64,000 nt of DNA from Ophioderma brevispina. Taxonomy: Eukaryota; Echinodermata; Ophiuroidea; Amphilepidida; Ophiodermatidae. Shown in pieces: positions 35,875 through 48,000 of this stretch. Made by a program: the position numbers and the translations under genes. The stretch lies in NCBI GenBank assembly GCA_023653785.1, contig JAMKCH010002919.1, forward strand, positions 1-64,000, written 5' to 3'. The notes beneath the pieces are model-generated. The model saw only the letters and a program-made list of their open reading frames with translations. It searched no databases and was not told the DNA's origin. Position 1 is the stretch's first letter. Each line of letters begins with the position of its first letter.

Positions 35875-37960
35875 CGCTGGGTTGTCAGCGGCCCACACCC
35901 TAAACCGTCACCCCCAATCACGTTTCGAACAAAAGCAGATGATGAGGGTAGCTGCTGGTTATCCTGGTAGACCTAAAAAGAAGATCTACCAACAAGGGTG
36001 CAGCCTCAGAATCTGGGAGTAATGAGCCCATCCAGCACATTGACATCAGGAAGGGATCTGGTTCAATTATTCTTTCTCTTTGCCCCTCTCAATAATCATC
36101 TACACAGCAGTTTGCTTGTAATGTGAGGTGAATCGGCCACCCCCATTAATAGGGACAAAACACTTCGATTACAACTTTGGTGTATACTACTACTCGATAC
36201 AATTACCTACCCGAATCTGTAACCCAACTTACCGCCTACTATAGGTGCTTTTGTTTTTACAGCTACAAGACTACCAATAAAATCTATTTCTGTAACCCTG
36301 AAAAAAAAAAAAAACAATCAACCAGCAGATTAGATAAGCTTTATATTTTAAGCCAAAAAAAGGGAATTTTTCTAAATATGGAGCCGGTGACTGCACACAT
36401 GACCACATTTGAACCGAAAGAATCAAACTGAAAGCATTTCAGTTCTTTATCCCTAAAACGGACGGGTCTTTGCCGACCGACGGCCCCAAATGCAACGAAG
36501 GCCAAATTATTGCTTATTTTTAACGGCCCAGATTGCAACGAGAGACAAATATTGCGTTTCATTGCATCTTGGCCGTTTTCCCGGCACAGGAAATAAGTAG
36601 CGTAAAGTCAATAAAGCCCAAGATGCCCGGAGGCCAACGAAAAACATCGCGTAATTTCCCGGAAGACGGCCAAGATGCAACGAAAACATCGACGTCCTTT
36701 CCGGAAGGACGGCCCAGAGCAACGAAAAACATCGGTCATTTCCCGGAAGGGACGGGCCCAGAGCAACGAAAAACATCGCCGTCATTTTACGGAAAGAGTC
36801 CCAGATGCAATGAAACGCATTGCCCAAATTCGATTTCTGCCGGGAAACGGCCGCGATGCAATGAGACGCATTGCGCCAAGTTCGATCTTCTGCGGGAAAC
36901 CGGCGCAGATGCAATGTACGCATCGTGTTCTATTTTCAGGGACACGTCAGAGATGCAATGAAACGAATTGCACCAAGTTCGATCTCCTGCGGGGAAACTG
37001 TACGAGATGCAATGAGAACCAAAGCGTCCCCAGAGCGGAAAACGTTCCAAAATAATGACCAGATTTTAGATGTAACTAGCGCAAATGGAATTCTAACAAC
37101 TTCTGTTTGGTTACAGCGAAATATGAAGATTACAAGGCTATATAGGTAAAAATGTTTACGGTAAGGCAAGTTTAAAAGCGCCCCAATTTCGCAGTGGTTC
37201 CCGCAAGGCCTATAGGTTAAAGTGAGGAAATCTTTGCGTAAGGAAGGTCACGCAAGGCCTTTAGGAAAAAAGCGCTGCCGTGGCCAAGACTAAGTTAAAG
37301 CTAAGCTTTGGTTTTGTAAATTGAGGGTTAAAAACAGTCCCAAAGTGAGCGAGTTAGGGTTGCTTTTGCCATGCTTTTTAAACAGCGCTGCAGGGCCCGG
37401 CTACGTTAAATGCTAAAGCTGTGGTCGTAAATTTGCATTTTTAGACTATTTTAACCCTCAAATTTACACCAAAGATTAGCAATTAACGTAGCCGGGCCAC
37501 GGCAAGCCGGTACGCTTAAATAGCTAAGATTGGTGTAAATTGAGGGTTAAATCCAGTCTAAAAAATGAGACCGTTAGGGTTGTTTTTTACGTGCTCCTCT
37601 AGCCCGACAAATACAACCCTAACGGAATTCCAAAGGTCAAGGTCCGCTTCCTTGGTCCTTAGCGGGAAGTGTTGGTTTATCCAGGGCGGCTCGGCCCTTG
37701 CCAGTATTTGTCGGCTGATATGGTAGTGCACCTTGGCGCCAAAATTTTGTTACGCAACAGAATCCGGTGTTTCCGATCTGTGGGTGATTTTACCGGAGAC
37801 GGCTCTCCGATGGAGAGAGCTAAAAATGGACAAGTGCCGAGTGAAAGATGGATCGTAGCGGTACATTGGTTGTGTACAAAAACATAGCATGCGCAGAGTA
37901 AGTAAAAAAAGACGGCATGTAGTGGTGGAGCTGGTTCGGGACCAGAACGTTATATATAAG
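35875..37960 (+). repeat. Array unit A2 (about 2.1 kb)
   Basis: A direct repeat of A1 with many small indels: repeat R (35,875-36,180), 46-bp minisatellite (36,530-37,060), hairpin (37,400-37,495) and TATA-like module (37,690-37,960). The short open frames here (for example 36,533-36,961) are by-products of the minisatellite. Confidence 0.8.
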
Positions 37961-40960
37961 AGGGGTCCCGCGCCCGGCCCCAAGCCACTACAGGCCGGCT
38001 TTTCTGGCGTTGAGCAGTACAAGCGGTCCGCTCTGGACTTGTCATTTTCACCCAACAGGTACCTATTGGATCTTGGGTGATCTCTTGGTAAACAGCCAGG
38101 AACCGGGTCATGTTCCCGTTTACCGTAATTCGCTCTTGTGAATCGCTCCACATCAGACACACCATCCATTCATAGATACGTTTGTCCGGACAGGCCTAAG
38201 CCACTACAGGCGGGTTTTCTGGCGTGGGCAGTACAAACGGTCCACTCATTGTTCACCCTATAGTGTACCAATTGGATCTAGGGTGATCTTTCCCGTCAGA
38301 CACACCATCCCTCTTATATAGATATACGTTATGGTCCCGAACCAGGCCCCAGCCGTTACAGGCCGCCTTTTTTTTTACTCTGCCGCATGCTACATTTTTG
38401 TACACAACCAATTGTAACGCTACCGAAAGCGTCCCTAGATACAAATACAGATTTCGCATCCGGCACCAGTCAATTTGAGCTCTCTTCAGCGGATAGACGC
38501 TCTCGGTAAATCACCACTAGTGGGGGGAAAACGCCCCGTTCTGCTACATACATAAATGTTGGCGCGACGACACACTAACCTCTCTGCTCACAAAAACCCC
38601 TGCCCAACGCGGCGGAATATTTTTGGTCGGAAGCCAAGGCAGGCCACGGGCTGATGTTTTCGGCGGGAGAGGGTAGTGTATTTTGCCGCCAAAAACCTTT
38701 TTTTTAGCCAGCGCCACGGTGTTTCCGGGACTAGTTGGGTGATTTTTCCGAGAGCGGCTCTCCGCTGGAGAGAGCTAAAATTATGGAGGGTGTGCAGTAT
38801 GCGAAATCTGGATTTTGATCTAGGGACGCTTTTCGGTAGCGTTTACATGGTTGTGAATACAAAAATGTAGCTGCGAGCAGAGGTAATAAAAACCGGCCTG
38901 TAGCGGCTTGGGCCTGGTTCGGGGCCCGAACGTATATATATACGAGGGAAGGGTGTTGTGTTGAGAGAAAAAATGGGATAGGCGAAAGTGGCATATATTG
39001 GTTTGAGAGAGAGCACGCTAAAGCGCGATTTGCTCTGGAGCGATTTTTAGACGCTTTACCCGCAGGAGAAAAACGAGAGAGGGCATTACCCACGAACCGC
39101 CTATAAGCGGACAAAAAGATTTTGAGGCCCCCCCCCCCACCGGCATTCGGGCCATGGTTTTGCAACAACTACGATAGGGTTGCGGTAAGAAGAGAGTTCC
39201 AACAACGCGTAAAAGGAGGGGAACCCCTACTCGGTATCGCCGAGCTTCTGAGGCCAAGTCATCCGGACTGGTTTTGCCCGACAAACTGGCGGCTATAACA
39301 AGGACCATGCTGCGGAGAATTTAGGAATGAACCGGCTTAATTCATCCGGCATCATGGTCCGTGTTATACCGCCAGGATTTGTCGCAAAACCATGTCCCGG
39401 ATGCCACGGCCCTCAGAAGCTTCGGCGGATACCGAGTATGGTTTCCCCGCCCTTTACGCGTGTTTGAACTCTTTCTTACCGCAACCTATGTATGTTGCAA
39501 AACCCATGGCCCGAATGACCGGCTCAAAATCAAAAATCGGTTTTTCAGTTTTTATAGGCGGTTCGTGGGTATATGCCCTCTCTCTTTTACTACTGCGGGT
39601 TAATAAAGCGTCTAAACCGCTCTAGGCAACTCGCGCTTAGCGTGCGCTCTCTTCAAAACCAAATATATGCCACTTTGCCTATCCTTTTTGTTCTCTCAAA
39701 TGCAACCCTCTATATATAAGCGTTCTGTCCCGAACCAGGCCCCAGCGCTACAGGCGGTTTTTTTACCTCTGCGCAGGACTAATTTTTGTACACAACCCAA
39801 TGGACGCTACCGAAGCGTCCATAGATCAAAATCCAGATTTGCATACGGCACCCGTTCCATTTTTAGCTCTCTCCAGGGAGAGCCGCTCTCGGTAAAATAC
39901 CCACAGTCGGAAAACACGGGGCTGCTGGCTCTAAAAAAAAATAGTTGGCGCAAACTTACAATACCTTACGCGGAAAAACATCAGCCCGTGGCCTTCCTTG
40001 GCTTCCGGACCAAAAATATTCGGCCGCGTGGGGCAGGGGTTGTGAGCAGAGAAGGTTAGTGTGTCTTGCGCCCATTTTTGTATGTAGCAGAAGGGGGCGG
40101 TTTCCCATAGTGGTGATTTACGAGAGGGCTCTATCCGCTGATTTTAGAGAGCTCAAAATGGACTGGTGCCGTATGCGAAATCTGGAGTTTGATCTGGGGA
40201 CGCTTTCGTCGGTAGCGTTACCTTGGTGTGTACACATGTAGCTGCGCAGAGTAAAAAAAAGGCCTGTAGCGGCTGGGCCTGGTTAGGGACCAGAAAGTAT
40301 ATATATTTATAAGAGGGATGGTGTGTTGAGTGAAAGATCACCCCTAGATCCAAGGGTACAATGTAGGGTGAATGGAAGAGGACCGTTTGTACTGCCCACG
40401 CAAGAAAAGCCCGGCTTGTAGTGGCTGGGGCCTGGTTCGGGACAGAACGTATATATGAGGGATGGTTGTTTGTGGTCTGATGTGAAGCGATCACAAGAGG
40501 AATACGGTTTTTTAGTAGGTAGACGGGACATGAACCGTTCCTTGCTCTTTAACAAGAGATCACCACGATCCAATAGGTACACTGTTGGGTGAAAAATGAA
40601 AAAGTCCAGACGGAACGCTTGTACTGCCCACGCCAGAAAGCCCGGCCTGTATGGCTGGGGCCTGGCTAGGGACCCCATCTTTATATATACGTTCTGGTCC
40701 CGCCGAACCAGGCTCAGCCACTAGACGGCTTTTTTTACCTCTGCGCATGATACATTTTTGTACACAACCAATGTACGCTACCGAATCCAGATTCACATAC
40801 GCACTGTCCATTTTTAGCCTCTCCAGCGGAGAGGCCGTCCCGGGTAAAATCACACACTAGGGGGGAAAACACGGACTCTGTTGCGTACAAAATGTTGGCG
40901 CAAAGTGCAATACCATATCAGCCGACAAATATGGCAAGGGCCGAGCCGGCCCTGGATCAA
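37690..40960. repeat. TATA-like modules in alternating orientation
   Basis: Modules of 250-320 bp contain GGTAGTGCA, TGGGTGATTTTACCG, GGCTCT..GGAGAG.GCTAAAAATGGA, GGGACGCTTTCGGTAGCG, GCGCAGAGTAAAAAA, GGCCTGTAGTGGCTGGGGCC, and GGACCAGAACGTATATATAA then GAGGG. Copies on plus: 37,690-37,960, 38,640-38,960, 40,060-40,320. On minus: 38,310-38,560, 39,700-39,990, 40,679-40,960. A shorter GGCCTGG..TATATA copy is at 40,380-40,465. The seventh full copy is in unit A1. Confidence 0.75.
39020..39640. repeat. Centre of the giant inverted repeat
   Basis: CCCACGAACCGCCTATA at 39,089-39,105 is the exact complement of 39,554-39,570, giving a midpoint near 39,330. Complementarity continues outward (GCGCGATTTGCTCTGGAGCG with the complement near 39,620) and inward (CTCAGAAGCTTCGG region) to an asymmetric spacer at about 39,315-39,350. 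Confidence 0.85.
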
Positions 40961-42830
40961 ACCAGACCACTTACCGCTAAAGCCAAGGGGAAGCGGACCT
41001 CGGACCTTGGAATCGTAGGGTTGATCTTTGTCGTGCTAAGGAAGCACGTCAAAAACAACCCCTAACTGGTCTCATTTTTTAGACTGGATTTACCCCCCTC
41101 AATTTTATACCAAAGCTTATCATTAACGTAGCCGCTTGCCGTGGCCCGGCTACGTTAATGCTAAGCTTTGGTGTAAATTGAGGGTTAAAAATAGTCTAAT
41201 GCAAAGTTTACACAAACTTAGCATTTAACGTAGCCGGGCCGGCAGCGCTGTTAAAACGCATGGCCAAAGCAACCTAACCTCTTACTTTTGGACTGTTTTT
41301 AACTCAAAACAACCAAGCTGCGCATTTAACTTAGCTGGCCACAGGACAGACCGCTTTTTTCCTATAGCCTTGCTTGATTTTCCTTACGCAAAGATTTCCT
41401 CACGTTTTATAACGATAGGCATGCGTGAAACCACTGGACATTGGGGGAAGCTTTTTTAAACTTGCTTACGCGTGTAAAACATTTTACCTATATAGGCCTT
41501 GTAAATCTTCATATTTCGCTGTTTAACCAAAAAGATTTTGTTAGACGAATTCAATTGCTCTAGTTAAAGCTAAAATGCTTCTATATTTGGGCGTTTCCGC
41601 TCGGGACGTTTTGGTATCATTGCAATCTCGGCCCAGTTCTCCGCAGAAGGTGCAATGTTTTTTCATTGACATCTCGGACGTTTTCCCTGAAAAACACATG
41701 AGTCTCATTGCATTCGGACGTTCCCGGCAGAAGATCGAACTTAGCACAATGTGTCTCATTGCATCTCGGCCACTTTTCCCGCAGATGTTCGAATTTGGCG
41801 CAATGGTTTACATTTTGCATCTGGGACGTCTTCCGTTAAAAGACGCGATGGTTTTCGGGCATTGGGCGTCTTCCGGGAAAAATGACGGCGAGTTTTTCGT
41901 TTGCATCTGGGCCGTCTTCCGGGAAATGACGCCGGAGTTTTTTTCGTTGCATCTTGGCCGTCTTCGGGAAAATGACGCGGTGGTTTTCGTTTGAATTGGG
42001 CCGTTTGTGACTTTACGCTACTTATTCCGGTGCCGGGAAAAACGGCCAAGATGCAATGAACGAAGATTTGGCTTAGTTGCATTGGGCCGTTTAAAAAATA
42101 AAAAATTAGATTGCCTTTCGTTGCATTTGGGGCCGTCGGTCGGCAAAAAGAGCCCGCGTCCGGGTTCAGGGTTTAAAGAAACGAAAGCTTTCAGTTTGCT
42201 TCTTTACGGTTTTCAAATGGTGGTATAGTGTGAATGACACCGGCCTCCATATTAGAAAATTCCTTGGCTTTTATCTAAGCTATCTAATTCAGCTGGTTGA
42301 TTGTTTTTTTGTTTTTCAGGGTCCCCCAGAATAGATTATGGGTAGTCTTTGTAGCTGTAAAAAAAAAATAAAAAAACAAAGCCCTTGTAGGCGGTATAAG
42401 TTGGGTTTACAGATTCGGGTGGTAGGTAATTGGTATCAGTAGTAGTAGTAAAACCAAAGTTTAAATCAGTTTTGTCCCTATTAATGGGGGTGGCCGCATC
42501 CACCTCACATTAACAAGCATACTGCGTCGTTTGTGAGGATTTATAGAGCAAAGAGCACAAGAAATTGACAGATGCCCTTCCTGATAACCGTAATGGGCGG
42601 TGGCATCCATTAGCTTCCGATGCTCTCCAGAGCTGACACCCCTTGTAGGTAGATTTCGTTTTAGGTTACCGGATAACCACAGCTACCCTCCTCATAGGGA
42701 TTTTGTAGAAAAAGGATTGGAGGTGAGCGTTTTTTTTTTTTGGTGACGGTTTTAGCCGTGAAACCCCGCCCGGGACGGGTAGAGTTAGTATCGGCTACCA
42801 TAGCGGCCGCAAGAATCCCACCTGACCTGG
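40720..42830 (-). repeat. Array unit A3 (inverted copy)
   Basis: Inverted copy of A1/A2: TATA-like module (40,720-40,960), hairpin (41,148-41,238), 46-bp minisatellite (41,590-42,100) and repeat R (42,450-42,830). The right arm has one such unit where the left has two. Confidence 0.8.
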
Positions 42831-43349
42831 TATCTTCATGATTTTCAGTGCTCCAGACATTTGTCCTGGCTTAGAAAAGCAAAGGCCCTTGAAAGAAGCT
42901 TATTTCCACTAAGATCAATTAAAGGGACCAGATTTGGACCAGTCATGGTTAGCACCTACTCTTTTTTTAAATTTATACAAGTGGAATACACGCTTCAGTC
43001 CGTTAGAAAGACAAGATGCTTTCGTTGATTGTTTGCCCAATTCCGAAATATGAACCTGGGGAGACTGGAGAGGAAACTCCTTGATATTTAAAGGGCCATG
43101 TTTGATCGTAATAGAAGAAAGCTATATTTTGGTCATTTATCTTGTGAAATTTTGGGGCTAAAGGATATTTGGTTTGGATTATTATGAGCGATTAGGTGCC
43201 CCCATTTGGTCAACCAATATTAATTGTACAAGTACTCAATGGGATTACAAAATCATGTTTTTATCTCTCGCATCCAAAACGGAAGAAAAATATCAGGCGA
43301 AAACTTTACAGATGGGGTTTTGGGTGAAGGCCATTCTCTCAAGATGAAA

Positions 43350-43700
43350 ATAAAGGGGACATAATGGCATGAAAAACATTGACAAATGAAAAGGAACCCT
43401 TATGAAACACTTCCACGAGGGTGAAAACAATTGGAGGTTTAGTTTACATTCTGTAAAACAGGGAAAACAGGAAGAGTAGAGGGGGGTGCAGTTTGTGGCA
43501 ATTTTGGAACAGAAAAGCAAGGTATTCACAAGTTTAGTAAATGCTGGCAGGGCAAGTATGTCAGGCATCCCCCGAACTCCCCTGTTCGTTTTCTGTTTTT
43601 ACAATGGGAACATCCAACGTTTCAAAACTCGTGGAAGTGATTTCAGTAAGGGTCCTTTTCCATTATGTCAATTTTTTTTAATCAATTATGTCCACTTTAA
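43350..43700. mobile_element. TTAA MITE, family F (right-arm copy)
   Basis: Mirror of 32,800-33,161, with AAAGGGGACATAATGGCATG at the left and ATTATGTCCACTTTAA at the right. The private 6.7-kb insertion of the right arm begins within about ten bases of its end. Confidence 0.8.
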
Positions 43701-44744
43701 ATCGGGTTTGGTGGGATTCATCAGGAATATGCTTCTTACCTTACATATCCGAGTTGATTGTAACAAATTGCATTGTCTTTAGGCAGATTGCAGACCCTCA
43801 ATAAAATATATATTCCACATAATTATATTCCTTTCGATCACCCTCGTATGCCGACACCCCCCAAGTGACGTCATACCCCCACAAATCCTCTTCCTCTTTT
43901 CGGCTTGGGTTCGACAAGTGCGTGTAGGTAACGTGAAGTATTTCGCTCCGAATTATGTCGCATTTTGGTCCAGATTAGCTACTAGTGTAGTCCGGAACTT
44001 GTTGTACATCTGTTTTCAACTGTCATTTATTACGTCCATGGGGCTGTAGTTTTGTCATTTTCGTTTGCGAAGTCGGGGTATTTAAGGACTTTATACCTTG
44101 AATTTGCGTCGGGTTGTCAACTACAAAACCGCATAATTTCACACCCATAGACTGACTAGCTTAGGGCGTGGCACTGCCGCCACTTTTAGCGGGGAAATAG
44201 TCTTAGTTCCCAATACTATCTTATATGTGTGGTAGTATATTTTTAATATTTTAACTTTGTATATATGTGCTGACAAGTTGTGAGAATTGTAATTTGGGAA
44301 ATGGACCGATACGCCTTTGGTTTCGATCAAGAGGGTTCAGGTGTGTTTACATTTTATAATTGATGCACGACAAGTATTCACACATGAGCGTACACTTGGG
44401 GGTTACACTACCTGCGTTCCTTACGCTTTTTGCCAGCCCTTAAGTCAACGAGGTATGGCCTTGATTTAAAGGAGTTGAGGATTGTTTGGAAATCTGCTTT
44501 TATATAAATTTTCTATCTTAAATAGTAAATTTGTTCGGGTATCCCCGCCTTGGTGCGGTTGTCTCAGGCCGGCTGTTTCCATTTGAGCCGCGGACTTGTA
44601 CGTGACGTGTTCGAACCGAGCGTCGCCAGTACGGGGGACTTCACCCATGTGATGCCGCTGGTCCTACCAGGGGCGAATAGGTGCGCCGTGCGTATCGGTC
44701 TCTGGTATTGCACCAGGTTCGCTCTGGAGTTGGGACCGGGGGTT

Positions 44745-45065
44745 ATCCTTGAGCTTTGGAGGGGGAGCTCCTCCGCTGATGGAAGCGGAGGTTCACCCGC
44801 CGGTTACACAGGCTTTGGGTATGGTTGTTCTTGTCAGTCGCCAGCGCCTCAGGGGTGCGTTGACTGATAGGATACTGTGCGCGTGGTATAGCCCGTTTGT
44901 CTTAGGTTAACCCACATCACATACCACAGCTATAGTACCCATCGCCGTTTCAGGGAGTGTCCTCCGCTGCTGTAAGAGGGGAGTTTCACTAGCCGTTAGA
45001 GGGTTCACACCCGGCACGGATGGTGTCGTGTCAGTCGCCGTGCCCCAGGGGTGCGTAGATTGGCT
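44745..45065 (+). repeat. Degenerate direct repeat, two copies
   Basis: Both copies run TCCGCTG(A/C)TG..AAG, a GTT(T)CAC..GCCGGTTA-like block, then GTCAGTCGCC...CC(T/C)CAGGGGTGCGT. Spacing about 205 bp. Confidence 0.6.
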
Positions 45066-48000
45066 GGAGCTTTTTTATATATGCGTGTTGTTGGCAACAG
45101 TTTTCGGTTTTACCCTACAGAGTTACGGAGATCCACGCTATGGGCGTCCACGTCAACTAAGGTGGTTGTTGTTCTTCTATGGGTCCGCTAACGGAGACGC
45201 TGCCCCGGGGCAGCGTCTACCGGTGGCGGCGTTCCCGCTGCAAGCACGCCCGTGATTCAGCGAAACCCACCCGGACGACGTCGGCACCTTCTTGTCTATA
45301 TCTTAGGGGCGCTTACGGAGCTTTTACTGCGCTGGTTCTCGATGCCCTTTGCTTCTTCCGCACAGGGGGGTGATGGCGGCTGCGGGCGCTTTGTCACGGG
45401 CGAATCTACTCGGTGATGGTCCATGGTCTGTAATCCGGATTAGACCAAACCAAGGACCATTCACTGAGGAATTTGCTGGTCGATTTTCGAGAAAATACCC
45501 ATTCATCAGCTTTGAATCCAAATTAGGAATCAAGGTCTGCTTGGGACGGGTGTTTTTCTTCTGCGATATTGGGCCACGCTTCACCTGTTTAGTACGGGCG
45601 AATATCCTGGCTCAATTACGTTGGCCTCCACTCATTACGCCGTCACTCCAAGCGCGGGTTCTAGGCGGCAGGAGTGTTTTGGCTTTTCAGCGAGGAGGGG
45701 GCTGGACGCTTTTAGTCGAAGGCCCTTCTTCGCTGGTCACCCCGGTGGCCTCAATCCCTCGGGGATTTTAGCGGTGGATGAGTATTCTCGAACGAACCTC
45801 GTGTTGATGGCCGTCCATTGACTCATTTATCAGTAGAAACTAAGGGACACGGAACAAAACAATGCTCTGTCACTTTTGCCCCACCCCCCGTTTATCACGG
45901 GGGTTACAGGTTTTGAGAGTTGCGGGCTGTGTTTAGCCCTACGAATTGTCCGTTTCTTTACGGGTGATGTTGATTTACTGCGGCTTGGGCTCCACCATGT
46001 GGCCGCGGGTCCTGCAGCGGGATTTCGGCTGGAGGGTATCATTTCGTTTTTCATTTGTGATGTCGGTCCATTGCTAAATCTTCAGGGGGCGATGTAGGAT
46101 ACAAAGACCATCATCTCAGGAATTACGAATCGATACGCGAGACAGTGCCTATTCACAGGGAGTTGAAGACCTATTCTTTAGGGCGGATCAAGGGCTCTGT
46201 GAAGGAGGGGGAATGACTCTGTAGGTCGCGCGTTGGGGATAAAGTCGCGCATCTCGGCCGCGCAGATACCCGCCCTTGAGCGTGAAGCTCTTTTTTTTTG
46301 ATCGCTTGGATTGGCTTGGAGGTGAGGAAAAGGGGGGGGGGGTGCCGAACGGGCATGCCATGCGTAGTAAACCGGGCGGCTGGGCGTTTGCCAACTAGGT
46401 TGGTCTGCCTCGCCCGCTGGGGTTGCCTAGGCGTTGCTACGTGTGTCAGGGTCAAACCCTGGTTTTCGATCATCATAAACCGGGTTGATGTCGGTTTTAC
46501 CTCTCTGTCATATTGTCATCACGTATACTGACTCCCTGCTTACCTCCAACTCCAGCACCGTTCACAATCGGTCATCGGCGCTGGAGTATGCTGTAAGTTG
46601 ACAATTGTGGAAGATGTCTTAGTTATCTTGCAGTATACACCTCGTTTGTCCCTGTCGGGGCGGGGTGTAGGCGGAGGTTGGTGGCGGTGTGGACCTACTT
46701 TGGCGGCACACCGTGGTATGCTGGTATTTTTATTACTGGGGTACGTGTCGTCATGTACGTGCCTTTTTAATAATAATAAGTCGCATACATATAGACATAC
46801 TCAACGGGGCTTTAGCTACTACCCGTATTCTGTTCTTGCGGGTGTTGCTGAGGTCACTGTGGTGTAGGTCTTTGCCCTTAATCGCCTCAATCCCTTCCGG
46901 TATTCGGGCGATGGGAGCAACGTTTCATCTACCCGATGAGATATGGCCTGTGTTAAGCCGTGTAGCTTTGTACAAATAGACATATGTGGTGTGTGATTCG
47001 TGCGCGGGAACGGAAACCATTCGCCGGGATATGTGCCAACCACTATGGGTGTCGTCCTCTGCTGCAGGGGGCAGGCGCTTTGCTCGCCAAGCGTTCCTCG
47101 GGACAGCAGGAGTCGGGGTATTCCTACCACACGGGGACGCTCGGGGCATAGCTTCCGCCTTCACTGGTTGGGCTGGGGGGTGGTAGAGGCTCCCGTAGGC
47201 TTCTGGGTGGACGTCATATCCTTGTATTGATGCTACCTTTTTTGGATTTTCAACTTCTTTTAGTGTCTCTCCGGCATGTGGGACTCGACTTAATCCATTC
47301 AATCAGGTTCTTCGGGGCGGCTTACGTCTTTTTAGGCGTTTGCAGCCCTCTTAGAAGTCGACACGGTGTCTTCCGAGCTCAGACACCCTCCTGGGTCGAG
47401 TTTGGATGCGGTTTTTTAATAAACACACAACGCCAACCGATGCTTTGACCAGCCCTAGGGGTGTCCACGTTGGGATGATTTTCCCTATCCCCCCTCCCCT
47501 TCTCCCGGGTCGTGCGTACGGGTCTTATCCTGGTACTCCGTCTGATTCCTTTGGTTCGGGCCTTTTGGTAGGACTAAACATTGGAATAAATATTGCTATG
47601 GTCTTGAATTCATGTCGAGGGCGCTTTGGATTATTCTTTTTTAGCAATAAATGCCGGTGTCTTTCGCCCGGCGTTTCACGACTATCATGTAGTCAGTATT
47701 TTTCCGTTACGGGAGCTGCTCTGCCGTTCCTTCTCGTTTTTACGCTTGTATTCTTACTTCGGATCGTGGTTGGCTCGACCTCGGAGATCGTTCGCCTTTG
47801 GCGATGAATACCGTTGATGGATCGATTGGCGATTAATTTCGTAAGAGCCTAAATTGTGTGTCGGATTCCGCAGTAATTTATGCCATATTCACCGCTTCTG
47901 ATCGCTTTTCGATCGAGATTTGGGATCCGCTCGCCTTGGCAATGGATACCCTAGATGAATGTTAGACGATTAATGTCGTTTTTTGGGCGTAGTTTTTCTG

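Larger units (their letters stand above)
14480..39329 (+). repeat. Left arm of giant inverted repeat
   Basis: Landmarks in this arm recur in inverted order at 39,330-62,770: the flank at 14,520-14,660 with 62,580-62,720, 20,280-20,580 with 62,260-62,580, the SINE at 21,851 with 61,340, the hairpin at 23,929 with 58,776, the Tim17 exons, and the MITE at 32,800 with 43,350. Arm-specific insertions break collinearity at 14.66-20.26, 22.12-23.34 and 26.82-27.10 kb, and one extra 2.1-kb array unit is present. Confidence 0.9.

Noticed and set aside
35475..35921. 148-codon open frame (minus), the longest in the window
   Set aside because: It lies across a repeated TATA-like module and unit A1; homologous modules do not keep the frame, and no domain is visible.
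36533..36961. Overlapping open frames with repeated KRPRCNETHC-like text
   Set aside because: The apparent protein repeat is a translation of the 46-bp minisatellite.
45349..45771. 140-codon open frame in the 6.7-kb insertion
   Set aside because: No recognisable family, start context or neighbouring exons; kept only as part of an unrecognised block.
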